The notes beneath the pieces were generated by a model, which searched no databases, had not been told where the DNA came from, and saw only the letters and a list, made by a program, of their open reading frames with translations. From Brevipalpus yothersi (taxonomy: Eukaryota > Arthropoda > Arachnida > Trombidiformes > Tenuipalpidae): a DNA stretch of 64,000 bases. Every line of letters begins with the position of its first letter. Position 1 is the stretch's first letter. Made by a program: the position numbers and the translations under genes. The DNA lies in the NCBI GenBank assembly GCA_003956705.1, contig QZCP01000445.1, positions 428,017 to 492,016 of the forward strand, given 5' to 3'. Positions 26,740 through 38,738 of the stretch are shown in pieces.

Positions 26740-27794
26740 GATGATGGTTGATAAATGTGTAAATAACTTACTCACACAGATACACAGAAGAATGATCAAA
26801 CTTGAAAACTGTTGAAAGAATGTCAAATTAAGAAGAAGAAAATATTCAAATCAAATGGCACATTAAATTGATAGAGAAGCTAACACCTGATGAATCAGAA
26901 TACAAAATGAAACTGATAAGCATTTGCAAAAGAGATCAGCCAATCATACAAGCAAGTAGTATAATCAAGATTAGTATATACTTCAAGTATGAATGGTTAA
27001 AAATAATTGACATAATTTAACTTACCTTTTAATATTATCTTCAACACACAAAATCATCAAAACAGCTAATAATAAAACAGCGAGAGAAGAGGTTAAAACA
27101 TGCAAACACAAGTTGCTGGCGTTTGACTTCGACATCACCAACATCACTAACAAGTAGTGTAAGGAGTGTCTTGTCATCAAGTGCCGGGCACGTTTGAATC
27201 CTTCTTTTTTGTGGATTCGATGTCCAGTAAAGAATTTTGGACATTTGTAGATTCGAAAATTAGTTTAGATAATTATGAACATGATGAACATAGCATTTTC
27301 CTACCCTTGGTGAAAGACTTTAATTATAACTTTTTTGTATCGCAAATCTTTGTCGAGTAATTTATGCAAACTTTACCTCATCAATTAATCAGCTTGAAAT
27401 CGAAGGGAAAAGGAAATTTTTCTTCTCAAGAAAACATGCTTTTATGGATCCTTGCTGGTTAAATTTTCTTCTAGAAACTGAAAAAAATAGGGCTAATTTT
27501 TTTCAACCATTAATCCTTCCAAGATTCGATGGATTTTTGATAGTAGAAAATTAAAGATAGAAAATGAGATTTTTTTGAATATTAAAACTTTTTCATTTTT
27601 TGGACACGAAAAAAGATTGGCCACTAGAGGCGCTGTTTAAATCGTGAAAGTCACGTTTTTTTGTATCAAGACAAGAGGCAAGATTAAAGGTGCCCAAAAT
27701 TTTTTCTCAGGTATTTTTTGGGTTTTACTAGTTTAATTTAAAATTAATCATCATTAACTAGTGGGTGTCAGTGTTGAAATAATAGAGTATCATC
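26740..27794. promoter_or_regulatory. Divergent intergenic interval between ZNF706 and CCT5
   Basis: About 1 kb separates the start codons of two genes transcribed away from each other, so both promoters should lie here. A donor-like GGTAAGTT on the - strand near 27021-27030 may end a 5' untranslated exon of ZNF706. I could not identify a TATA box with confidence. No additional gene is visible. Confidence 0.45.
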
Positions 27795-29879
27795 ATGACA
27801 TCGATTGGTGCCTTAGCTTTCGATGAATTTGGCCGGCCATTTTTGATTCTCAAAGAGAAACAAAAGCGTCTCACCGGCTTGGATGCTCTCAAGGTATGGA
27901 GTAATGATAATGGAGGAGAAAGGAAAACATGTGGGAAGATAGAGAGATGTGTGTTTTAATTTCAATTAAATTGATTGTCGATTTTTTCATTTCAATTTTA
28001 TCCAATATTAGGCACATATTGTTGCATCTAGATCGGTAGCTACTACTTTACAAACCTCACTTGGTCCCAAAGGCTTAGACAAGATGATGGTTTCATCAGA
28101 TGGTGATGTTACCATAACCAATGATGGGGCGACAATACTTAAGATGATGGACATTGAAAATGAGATTGCAAAATTGATGGTCCAATTATCTCAGTCTCAA
28201 GATGATGAAATAGGTGATGGAACAACCGGTGTCGTGGGTTAGTGTCCACTTTTTTTTCTTCTTTTCCTTACTTCCTTCCTTTCGTCCTCTTCTCACGCCC
28301 TTCTTTGCACTCTAGGAATTTCGTTTCTTCGCATCTCATTGAGTAATGATCAGAAAGAGTGCTAAATTAATTGTAATCAATCAACCGTTGTTTATGAGTG
28401 AATTGATACTCGGCAAACTCTGATGGTTGACTAACAACTAAATTTGTGTGCGCTAAAATATTTTTTTATATCTTTTTAATTCCTCACAATAGTTCTTGCC
28501 GGAGCTCTTTTGGAACAAGCCGAACAGCTTCTTAATCGTGGATTACATCCAGTAAGGATCACTGAAGGTTTTGAAATGGCTGCTAAGTATGCTATGGATC
28601 ATCTAGCCAAGATAAGTGATAGCTTTCCCGTTAGTAAAGATAATCCGGAACGGCTCATCGAAACTGCGATGACAACTTTGGGCTCTAAAATAATCAATCG
28701 CTGTTTGAGGCAATTCGCAGAGATAGCAGTCAATGCTGTACTATCTGTTGCTGATTTTGAGCGGCGAGACGTTGATTTTGAGCTCATCAAAGTAGAAGGA
28801 AAGCAAGGAGGTCGTCTAGAAGACTCTGTTCTGGTCAAAGGCGTTGTGGTTGACAAAAATTTTAGCCATCCACAAATGCCCAAACAAGTGAAAGATGCAA
28901 AAATTGCCATTCTCACCTGTCCATTTGAACCACCAAAGCCAAAGACTAAGCATAAGTTGGACGTTAAGAGTGTAGAAGATTATCGAGCTCTTAGAAAGTA
29001 TGAGCAAGAAAAATTTGAGGAAATGGTTCGCCTGGTGAAAGATGCTGGAGCTAATTTAGTAATCTGTCAATGGGGTTTTGATGATGAGGCTAATCACCTT
29101 CTTCTCCAGCGAGAACTACCCGCAGTTCGATGGGTTGGAGGTCCTGAGATTGAACTCATTGCCATTGCGACTGGAGGTCGTATTGTTCCTCGATTTGAAG
29201 AATTGACACCCGAAAAGCTTGGTAAGGCTGGTATTGTAAGAGAATTGACTTTCGGAACTACCAAAGAAAGAATGCTAGTTATTGAGGAATGTCCTGACAC
29301 TAGAGCTGTCACTGTTTTTATTCGAGGAGGTAATAAGATGATAGTGGAAGAAGCTAAACGCAGTTTGCATGATGCCTTGTGTGTGGTTCGAAACCTGGTC
29401 CGTGACAACCGAATTGTCTATGGTGGAGGTGCCGCTGAAATCTCCTGTTCTCTAGCTGTAGCTGAACAAGCTAATCGAGTTCCAACCATTGAACAATATG
29501 CTCTCAGAGCTTTTGCTGCTGCTTTGGATTCCATTCCAACAGCTTTAGCTGAAAATAGTGGATTTTCTGCTATTGATGTCGTTACTAATCTTAAAGCTCG
29601 CCAGAAGGCAGAAAACAATCACTGGTTGGGTATCGATTGTTTGAACAAAGGTACCAATGGTGAGTAATGAAAACTAATTTTGTTATCAGGAATATTCTGA
29701 CTCATTCTCTTGCATGTAACTAATCACCAATCAATTCTTATTCAATTCTTACAGATATGAAAGTCCAAAATGTAATCGAAACCTTGACCAGTAAGAAGCA
29801 ACAAATCAGTTTAGCAACACAGTTGGTTAAAATGATCCTCAAAATTGATGATATTCGCAAGCCTGAGCAATCAATTTAA
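27795..29879 (+). CDS. CCT5: T-complex protein 1 subunit epsilon (CCT5), cytosolic chaperonin
   Basis: Four exons, 27795-27893, 28012-28237, 28493-29659 and 29755-29879, give 538 residues, close to the usual 541. All junctions are GT-AG with matching phase (0, 1, 1). CCT5 is one of eight paralogous subunits of the TRiC/CCT ring that folds actin, tubulin and other cytosolic proteins using ATP. The start MTSIGALAFDEFGRPFLI is the epsilon-subunit signature. The equatorial domain shows TSLGPKGLDKMM (48-59), NDGATIL (70-76) and the ATPase motif GDGTTG (101-106), and later GGGAAE (about 419-424). The middle contains DFSHPQ-type and CPFEPPKPKTKHKLD segments typical of epsilon. The C-terminus reads ILKIDDIRKP and lacks obvious damage. 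Housekeeping gene, intact. Confidence 0.98.
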
Positions 29880-30732
29880 CTTCGAGCAAGAAAAATTCTT
29901 CTCATGGAAAAAATCAATCAACTTGTCGATTCCCACATTGTGAGGAAGTGTGGACACGTTCTGATTGATCTGGTTTTTTACAATGAGTTTTCATTCTCAC
30001 CCATACAAACTTGCTGGAAAAAGAGGAAAAGGTTCAAGTTCGAGTCTTGCTTTTCGGCTTGCATCAATTTGTATTGTGTGATTCCTACATTTAACAATCA
30101 CTTGATCCTAAGATGATGATTAAAACCCTATTCATGCTTACTGAAGAAGATATTCATTTCTCAATATGAATCATCACGCTTCGCTCACAAGAGTAATGAC
30201 CTTTGAACACAAGGTCTTGGTTGAAGGATAAAATTCACAGATTGTAGCAATGGCTTTGGTTAGTTACATGGCAGTCCGACAATGTCCACTCATAGTGTAA
30301 TTTTGAAGGTCTCATCATCAGCGAAAAGGGAGAGAAAAGCGAAAAATGGAACAAGAGTAACCGTAAAATGAGAGGAGGAGCAAAATTTGGATGTGGTTTT
30401 CACAGAGATTAGATAAACTGTCAAAAACTGAGTGCAATCGGTAAATTGAGAATGGCTCATTGGATGAACACGTATGAGTTAAGATGTATAATTGATAATG
30501 GACAAGGCTCAAAGTGGTCAACTAGCTCACTCATTGTCCTAGGAATCAGCTCTCACGAGAAGTGAGAGAAAAAAGTGTGATCATTCATTTTAACATATCG
30601 ATCGCTACAGTGTTGATTTCGAGAGCTCAACTTTGGTCAAAGTTTTATTTAGATTAGTTTTTTCATATGCACACTTGATATTTTCCTCTTTTCTCTTCAA
30701 GTGTGTTTGTCGAGTAGTTAAAGGAAAAAAAT
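29880..30732. other. Intergenic interval between CCT5 and the intronless 397-residue gene
   Basis: Contains the 3' untranslated part of CCT5, with a possible ATTAAA poly(A) signal at 30119-30124, and the promoter region of the next gene. Short open frames here have no recognisable content. Confidence 0.5.
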
Positions 30733-31926
30733 ATGTCCACTTGTGCCTCGGGAAGAAGTCTTATCATACATTGTCCCAAGTCAGAATATATTGTGTGCCA
30801 TTGTGCCTGTAGTTTGAAGTCTAAATCTTGCCATGATAGTCATGATCATCCTCACCATGTTTCCAAAGTGGAAAAGAACGATGTTGAAACACAAACGGAT
30901 GAAATTGGTGGCCAAAAATCGGGAGATCTAAGTCTACCTGATGTTGTGAAAAATGTTGATCCAGTCAAATGTGATCAAGCTATTCAAACGGATGATGGCT
31001 TACTAGATGATCAAGATCTTATTGATGATGCTTTTCTGGAACGTATTATCGCCGGTTTTATGGATGATGATACTTTGTGTCAACCAGAAGTACCACAAGC
31101 AACTTCCGAAATACCAAAGGAATCTTCAGAAACGAAAGAAATTCGCGAAGAAAGCTCAAAGCAGATTGAGATCGACATTACTGATGATAATCCAGAAGTT
31201 ATAGAGGAAAGCTTGGCAAAAGGATCAAAAAGGAAAGGATCTGCGAGTACAAAAGAGCTCTCTAAGTTGAAATTGGATGGCAAATTGTGGTATACTTCAG
31301 CGAAAAAAGTTCGAAAAGCTGCTCTGGAAGCGGAAAAGAAAATTGCCGAGATGGACAAAAAGGTTTTCCATCAATTGATTCCACCCAAAGTGGTTCCGCC
31401 GAAAGTGGTTCCACCAAAAGCGGTTCCATCGAAACCTCGTAGATCGAAAGCGGAGGAAACATGGGAACTGTTGCCCGATCCAACAACTGTGTCCGCTCTT
31501 GGAAATCGATATCTAGAAGATATAATACGTGTTGATGATGAAAGGTATAGAAGAGCAATCAAAAGAATACCAGTTGATGCCGATTTGACAACCATAGCAA
31601 CTCATCTGATTAAAGACATCATCCATCCTGAGTACAATTTGGTTGGAGCAAGCTTCCGGGGAACATCGGACAAAGTGTCTATCATGAGAAAAATTTTCAA
31701 ACAAGATCCCCAAGATGCCAAGGGTAAGGGTAAGAAAAGAAAATCCATTTACGATGAGGAAACGCTCAAATTGCAGGTCCAAGAGAGCATAATTGATCAT
31801 GTGTTGAGAATAGCAAAGAAAACCACCTACACATTGAATGATCGTAAAATTGTTGACCGAGCTATTACACGTGCCATGTATAGTATTAACAGAGCGGCTG
31901 CAACAACCTCTTTTATTCGTCACTAA
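30733..31926 (+). CDS. Unrecognised intronless 397-residue protein with Cys/His-rich N-terminus and TQT motif
   Basis: A single open frame with a good start context (AAAATATGTCC) and a poly(A) signal 92 bases after the stop. The N-terminal 42 residues hold Cys 4, 14, 22, 24, 26 and 33 plus seven His, which could bind metal. DVETQTDE (50-57) matches the LC8 dynein light chain binding motif with a TQT anchor; QAIQTDD (82-88) is a weaker second copy. An acidic segment follows, then a Lys-rich region. A tandem 15-base repeat encodes PPKVV/PPKVV/PPKAV (from residue 217), and KGKGKKRK (330-337) is a likely nuclear localisation signal. The C-terminal 150 residues look helical and basic. No known enzyme or domain signature was seen. 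The lack of introns contrasts with every neighbour except ORF-like noise. It converges on ERP44. Confidence 0.8.
   Translation: MSTCASGRSLIIHCPKSEYIVCHCACSLKSKSCHDSHDHPHHVSKVEKNDVETQTDEIGGQKSGDLSLPDVVKNVDPVKCDQAIQTDDGLLDDQDLIDDAFLERIIAGFMDDDTLCQPEVPQATSEIPKESSETKEIREESSKQIEIDITDDNPEVIEESLAKGSKRKGSASTKELSKLKLDGKLWYTSAKKVRKAALEAEKKIAEMDKKVFHQLIPPKVVPPKVVPPKAVPSKPRRSKAEETWELLPDPTTVSALGNRYLEDIIRVDDERYRRAIKRIPVDADLTTIATHLIKDIIHPEYNLVGASFRGTSDKVSIMRKIFKQDPQDAKGKGKKRKSIYDEETLKLQVQESIIDHVLRIAKKTTYTLNDRKIVDRAITRAMYSINRAAATTSFIRH
31381..31439 (+). repeat. 15-base tandem repeat encoding PPKVV units
   Basis: Three to four near copies of a 15-base unit (CCACCCAAAGTGGTT and variants), the last one degenerate, lie within the 397-residue gene. 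Differences between copies are mostly synonymous, which suggests the peptide repeat is selected. Confidence 0.85.
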
Positions 31927-32017
31927 TAATTACATTAGCTCATAATTCATTGATGTTCTAATCTTTTGAGAGCTCAAGGGATGTATCTTAAGTTTTATCC
32001 ATTGATATGGGTTTGTA

Positions 32018-32023
32018 AATAAA
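32018..32023 (+). terminator. Poly(A) signal AATAAA for the 397-residue gene
   Basis: AATAAA lies 92 bases downstream of the TAA stop of the intronless gene. It is only 8 bases from the oppositely oriented signal of ERP44. Confidence 0.65.
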
Positions 32024-32031
32024 AATAAGAT

Positions 32032-32037
32032 TTTATT
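32032..32037 (-). terminator. ERP44: Poly(A) signal AATAAA for ERP44
   Basis: TTTATT on the + strand reads AATAAA on the - strand, 80 bases beyond the ERP44 stop codon. With the + strand signal at 32018-32023 it makes a compact bidirectional 3' end, so the two mRNAs should overlap at their tails. Confidence 0.65.
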
Positions 32038-32116
32038 CTAGACCTTATCATCGTTCTTATTCTCCCGTGAAAATGGGTTGATATCAGCATGGTGGAAGTC
32101 AAGTTGAGCCTTTTCC

Positions 32117-33837
32117 TTATAACTCATCTCTGAGTAGAGTATATCGGTTTCGAGATGGGGCCAACTTTTTGAATGTTGACTCAGGAGGTGAAGTCATGAT
32201 CTGTGTGAGAAGGGGAAAGAAGAAGAAAAAGACAAACAATCAGAGCTCAAATCACAAACTTGATGATGCAGGGTATTTACTTGATTATCAGAGTGAGCAT
32301 CTTGATCCGGCTCTGGTCCAAAATGGAAAACACGATGCAATTTACCGCTATGCAAGTCTTGGACGAATTGTGCAAGTTTACCAGGAATCCTGAAAATTAC
32401 AAATTAACAAGAATCATAATTACTTCTTCCTTCACGCGAGCCACTCGATTAATGGTAACTCACTTAATATCCTCGTAATTGGGGAACAAGTACATGTGTC
32501 GGAAACTATCGATTGCTATCAGCGGAAGATCTTTGGTACTCTTGCCAAGATGGTGTAAGGGATGGGCAAACTTTTGTCCATCAGCAGTTAAGAAATTGAT
32601 GCTGGGAGATTCACTGTAAAGTTCTTTGTGAACAATTTCGGTATAAAATTCGACCGATTTTCGATCATCTGGATTATGAAAAAGTATTAAGAAGGGTAAA
32701 CCTTCTTCGGTCAATTCTTCCGCATTCTCGAAAGTTATTTCTCGAACAAGAGGAATGCACTTGTTTGTTGACCATGTGCTGAATTCATCATAACTTTGCA
32801 ATGTGCCCGGATAGGTAACATCTTGAGAGCCAATCTCGGTACGCGGAGGCTTGAAGACTATTCTCAATTTTTCTGTTATAAGCAAGTGTGGGGCAGCCTT
32901 TTCACCGGTTATCCAAAAGAAATTGCAATCACTTTTCAGATCAATGGCTACTTTACGGAACACATCATACAACGCTGGATTGTTGGCAGGTGGATCATGA
33001 GAATATGCAACAATAGCGCCTTGCTTTTTAACTATTTCAGTATCATCATTCTGAGCAGTGATCAGTTTAACAGGATCTTTGAGTAAATCTTTGATATAAG
33101 ACGTTATTGCCTCAATACTACGTTGACCACGATACTCTTTTTTCGCTGTTTTACGATTGATTATCAATTTAAGTGTTGGATATTTAGTTATATGAAAACG
33201 TGAAGCAAGAGAACCTGATACGAGAGAGAGAGAGAGAGAGAGAAAAAAAAAAAGTCGTTATATTTATATGAATCGTAAAAAAAACTTTCACGTAGCATTC
33301 AGAAGTCGAATTGGAACGAATTTCAAGCATGATCTGATAAAGGAGAGAGAAAAGAGAGAGAAGAGAGAGAAAAAATGTATCAACTTACTTTGAGCCTCAC
33401 AGTCTACTTTACCAAAAAAAACTCTATTAGGCTCTGGAAAATCTTGCTTAACTTTTGCGTATGCCTCCTCAAAAACAGGAGCCAATATTTGACTAAATCT
33501 ACACCAATCAGCGTAGAAATTAATAAAAACTAATTCATGATTAGCTGTTGAAGGGGAGAGAAGAAGAAGGTAATCAATTACATCCGGTAATATTGGTGTA
33601 TGTTTGTTGCCCATATACATGTATATATACCAGTATAATATACATATAAGCTCACCTGTGATACTTTCAAAATTATCTGTTGTTAATTGACCAACTTCCT
33701 CACACTTAAATACTTTAAGGCACAACTATGAAGTGGAAAAGAGAAGAAAGCATTACTAATAAACACGATAATTGATCAATTATTAATCTATAACTTACCA
33801 AAAAGATGGATATTAAAATTGATTCTAATCTAAACAT
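32117..33837 (-). CDS. ERP44: Endoplasmic reticulum resident protein 44 (ERp44), thioredoxin-family retention chaperone
   Basis: Six exons on the - strand: 33799-33837, 33656-33725, 33389-33544, 32464-33214, 32281-32389 and 32117-32200, all GT-AG with consistent phase, giving 402 residues (human about 406). ERp44 cycles between ER and Golgi and retrieves incompletely assembled proteins and ER oxidoreductases by mixed disulphides. The sequence shows a signal peptide (MFRLESILISIFLLCL), a thioredoxin domain with the family-specific single-cysteine active site in FYADWCRFSQ (Cys 51, CRFS 51-54), KYPTLKL and EYRGQRS, then the b and b' regions with CIPLVREITFENAEELTEEG and PLIAIDSFRHMY. The regulatory tail includes DLHSGKLHRVFHFGPEP and the C-terminus ends in the ER retrieval signal RDEL. 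A smaller open frame in the third exon is continued artificially into intron. The gene appears intact. Confidence 0.96.
33221..33243 (-). repeat. GA/CT tract used as the polypyrimidine tract of ERP44 intron 3
   Basis: On the gene strand this is a CT run that sits a few bases before the acceptor TATCAG of ERP44 exon 4. The microsatellite therefore supplies the splice-site pyrimidine tract. Confidence 0.8.
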
Positions 33838-36800
33838 TTCACTTGAAGATCAGTTATTGATGATAAACATAAACACATATACCTACACATACATAAACAC
33901 ACACACACACCAATTGAGCAACTGAATACTAATCAAAAAAGGAAAAATGTATTCCCCAAACAAATGCTATATTTTGGGTTTTAATTAATCAAGAAACAAT
34001 CAAATCACGACATCATGATGATTGTGTTCTCATCATGATTATCATCATCAAAATAATCCCACAATTTTTGACACACACAAGTCAAGAAGAAGGATGAAGC
34101 AGAAGCATTCAAGAAAATCGCTTTCAACTTGCCAGACTCAAGACACTGTGTGTGTGTAGAGCATGTTGTTTAGGGGCCTTCAATGTATTGCGAATAGGCT
34201 TCATGGCTTGGTAGAGAGAGTGGAGAAAAATCCAAGTTCTATTAGATCATTTTGATTAATTTTTAATTCAAATCTTTGCTATCATCAAGTTTCAATTAGA
34301 CTGTGAAGAGAGGAAGAGAACATGCTTTGGAATGGTAAACAGTTTTAACACCTGTCTGGTTGGAGTCACATGTTTTTTTCTCTGTGAAAAGATGTGATTT
34401 CTTTGGGTTGACATTGTAACGGTACATGATGAAATGTGGTGGGAATTGTATTCGTAGGTGTGATGTAACTGTATTTGTGATAGAAAATGATTGATTATTA
34501 ATGGGGAAAAAATTTTACCATAAACTTACACTTGGAGTTTGAGAAGAATTAGGTCGAGAGTATTATGGGAATTGTTGTTGGTGAGGTGTATTTTTTCCAT
34601 GGATAGAATAAAATTTAATGGACAGTGAGTTTAGTTTGGATATTTTGTTGATGAAAGCTGCAATCTAACATATACTTGGCGTAAGTATGTTTATATGTTT
34701 ACAATCAATTGTTTGGCAAAATTTTCGATAGATTCTTTATTCTTAGTAAGCTAATTGTAATGATTAAGTGTGAATTTGACGCTGCTAAAACTTTTGATCC
34801 TACTTATCTATTTTTTAGGGACACTTTTGTCCCTGACTTTGATGATATTCGTACAGTCTAAATTGGCCTTCAATCCTGTAAATGAACTTGATTTGTTGAA
34901 GAAAATATGTATGGGTTTCCAACCTAAATCAAATGGTCTCTAATTTGATTGAAGATAATCAAAAACTCATAAAAGTATAGGGAGATGAATGTGATTACTG
35001 TTGGATTAGATTTTCTCTTTCTCTTTCACTTTTACTTTCTCTCATGATCAAGTGAAAGGATAAGGAAAAATCGATGCGATGAGATCAATTCGATTGAATC
35101 GAATAAATACGAAAATAATATGCAAGAGAATTCATTGTGAGAAATACAGTAGTGTTAAGATATTTTTTCTCTTTACTTCAATCAACTTCCAGATAAATCC
35201 AATCGAATACACTTATTTTGGATTATATTATATGTTACATTTGTGTGGATAATTTTTGTTGAGTTTTTGGCTTGATAATTCTCAAAATTTCGACAGAATA
35301 GTGGACAAAGTCGTCAAAAACTAATGATCATGCAACTGATGATGTTTTCACTTTTTGAAAAAATTTGTTGATTTCTTGTAGCTTTTAACATCAGTATGCA
35401 GATCTGTCATTCGTTTGAAAGAAATAGTCAATCGAATTATGAACCAGATCTTATTCGAATTCTTTTCGTCTCATATTCATGATTTCATGATGTAAAACTA
35501 CAACTCATTCGAGTTGTCCTCCTATTCGATCCCAAATACTCTCAATTAATCAACAGAGATTTTCAAATCCACCCATCTTGGTCATTTCTTATCCTTTCAT
35601 GAGAATTCTGTCTAATTTACTCTTTAGTTCTAGTTGATGATTGTATTCATAGGAGTCAAGACTCAAATTACTTCTTCAAGCGCAATCCACATCACCATGA
35701 CATGAGGAAATGAAATCGAATTGATAACTTACAACATCAGTAGTAAGCAATCGATGCTCATTGGTCGTTTATTCTTCATGGAATATTCCCCCAATACTCA
35801 CTGGAGTAATTGAAACAATATTCGATGAATCCTAATTCAATGTCAGTGTAATCATGATATTTCAATCGAAACTTCGCAACGGTCCAATAGAAAGTTGCCT
35901 TCTTGTAGACTAATTTGGATGAGAATCAGTGGTTCTAGTGATAAGAAGATTATCATGATAAAAATTTTATTCGAGTCACTGAGCCCAAGTGTTGAACTGC
36001 ATTACTGATACCCTTTTTGACTGGAACATACAGTAGTTTCAACATGAAAGGAAGAAAGAGAAAGTAAAAAAAGTTCAGCAACTACTCTGAGGCCTCTTCG
36101 AATCGATAAATTATTGAAACTATTGAAACTTTATCAAAAGTGAAAAAAGAAAATGCTTTGGACAGAATACAGAATATAGATAATTGAGCCTAAAATTGCT
36201 TACATTTGAAGGCGAAACCAATATTCGGCGATATGATATCAATGTTTGTCCTTCGATTTATCGGTAACCACATCAAACTAACCAAAATTGAGTGGAAATG
36301 TCCGAATGATTGTTTACTTGATTTGTATGTGTGTACATGTTTTGCTTCTCACTATCTTTCTCAATTGAATGGAACTATCGATTTGAACTTTGAAAGTCGA
36401 TTACAGAGTAGCACCAAATTAGTGGTAGGAGTAAAATTGCCTTTGCTTACCTTTATTCACTATTATGATGATGATCTTCATTGGCGCCTATTTGATCTCG
36501 TATTTTTCGATTGAACATCATATACAAAATTATATGCGATCAAGAGAGAAAGAGAGGCTTATAGTTGGAGTGGATAATCATTGTCAAGATTGAGGAGGCC
36601 TTATATTAATTGAAAAAAGTCTTTTCAAATGGACTCCAAGTAAGAATTGTTACTGTAATTTGACTTATAATATTATCGATTTCAGAAGCTTCGACAACTT
36701 CACCTCATCTCAAAGCTCGACCCAGTCGATGGTTTACATTCAATATGGTTGGCATCAGTGTAAAGTTTTGTTTGATTATTTAATTGTCTGAAAAGTCTTC

Positions 36801-37450
36801 AAAAAATTATCTCTCTCTTTCTTTCTCTCTCTAACTTTTGATTTCTTTCATTCATTATCATTCCAAAAGAATGGCAATTCGATAAGACAATTGTGAAAGT
36901 TTTTATTCTAAAAGTATTTCGATTGGATGAATAAATCGAGTGAATTATTTTGAGTATTCTGATTTGAGTAGACAAATTTTTCATTTAGTGTGTGTGTGTG
37001 TGTATTTTGAAATATATTTTAAATAGTCAAATTTTGTATCTATTCGATAGGAAAAAAAGCCTCTAAATAAAAGGAGAGACTTTCAAGATACTGATATCAT
37101 GATGAAACATGTTTCACACTTCAAGTGAACAATAACACAATAAAACTATCCTGATTCCGATCTCGATTTCCTTCACTTTGGCTACACACTTACATACACA
37201 CAAACCTCACACATTTAATATCCAATCGATGACCAAAAATCAAGTGGAGCGGAGCAAAATTGGCTTAATTGTCTTGGGTATGTGTTAGTGAGATAGATAG
37301 ATGGAGAGAGAGAAAGGAAAAGGTAAATCAACAACAATTTATGGTGGAATCGCTCCCTGTTGAGGGAGGAAAATTTTCACCTTACCGAAAATTGTTGTCG
37401 AAATGAGTGAGATAGAGAGAGAGAGAGAGAGATGAAAAGAGTTAGAATTC
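33838..37450. other. Intergenic interval between ERP44 and the Trp/Gly/His-rich gene
   Basis: About 3.6 kb, AT-rich, with a TAACGGTA motif at 34417 and short GA tracts. The best open frame (36206-36514, +) has no recognisable content and no supporting splice or start signals. I see no gene. Confidence 0.55.
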
Positions 37451-37458
37451 AATGTTAG

Positions 37459-37464
37459 TATAAA
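37459..37464 (+). promoter_or_regulatory. Probable TATA box of the Trp/Gly/His-rich miniprotein gene
   Basis: TATAAA in the context TTAGTATAAATTCG lies 93 bases before the ATG. That spacing leaves room for a transcription start about 30 bases downstream and a short 5' untranslated region. TATA boxes are common in tissue-specific, highly expressed secreted-protein genes. Confidence 0.45.
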
Positions 37465-37556
37465 TTCGAAGAATGTCGTGTTCAATTTTCATTATGATAT
37501 TTGTTCAAGTTCGATAGTTCGATGAGAGAAAGTTCTTTTAAAATACAATTAGCAAG

Positions 37557-38662
37557 ATGACCACTGTCAAGGTGAGTGGACTACTATGGGACTATCAATT
37601 AATTTTTCTCAAGAGTTATTGCCTGTGTTAACGTGCCAATGGATATTTTCTATCGAATCGATGGATTATTTTGGTATAAACTTGTCCTCGATGTGATCAT
37701 CTAATGTATTCTCCCTGTTCTGTTTCGTTTGTGGAAAAAGGTTTCAATTTTAGCTGCTTTTGTGTTCATCACATTTTTCGGAATTGTTCTATCTAACTGG
37801 GGTGGATGGAATGGCTGGGGATACAGTCACACATGGTCTGAGCCTTGGGGTATTAATCATGGATATAAATGGGGTAAGCTTGGAATCAATATGTGCATGA
37901 TGGAAAGAATGAGAGATTCTTGATAATCTGTCTTAGATTTTTTTGGAAGTCATTTGGGATTAGGGTCGGTTTTTATCGAAAAAATTTGACTTAAAGATTT
38001 AATTAATGATGAACTAATTCACGATAGTGATTAGAAAATTAGTTTACTTTTTTCTCAAGTTCTTTTTTCACACGATTTGAAAACGATTTGAATCAAGATC
38101 ATCGAAAAACGATACACCTTTACACCCAGTTTTTGTGTAAGATTCAATTAAATCACAAGTTCTGATTTAATTTGCTTAAAATTGAGAGAGAGAAAGAACG
38201 AAGAGCGCGAAAAATATGATCATCACTTGTACGTCAAGAAATTAAAATCTTCTTGACACACATTTCAACATTTAAACGTAATACGTGTACGTATTCCCTT
38301 TTTTCACAGGTAATAAGAAAGCTCATGTAAAGTTTGATAGACACGGTAAGTAGACTGTTCTTCCTCTTTCTCTAACTCACTTTCTCACTTTTCCTACGTA
38401 ATCGGAAGAAAGAGAGAAAATAAATATCGATAACGTTAATTTTTATCTTTCATCAACGTTTTTGCATCTTCATCAACTCACTAATACCAACCCACTTTTG
38501 ATACAAACGCACAAAACGTATACACTCACATAATCACACAGGCCATCCAGCTTGGTGCACCGGTTGGGGATGGAATGAGAAATGCCATGGAGGAGATGAT
38601 TGGTAAATGATTATAATTGTTCATCTTTTTTTCCGTTATGATGACGATTAAGAAGAGAATGC

Positions 38663-38738
<76 letters not shown>

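Noticed and set aside
28599..29618. Long antisense frames across CCT5 exon 3
   Set aside because: Shadows of the strongly conserved CCT5 coding exon on the other strand.
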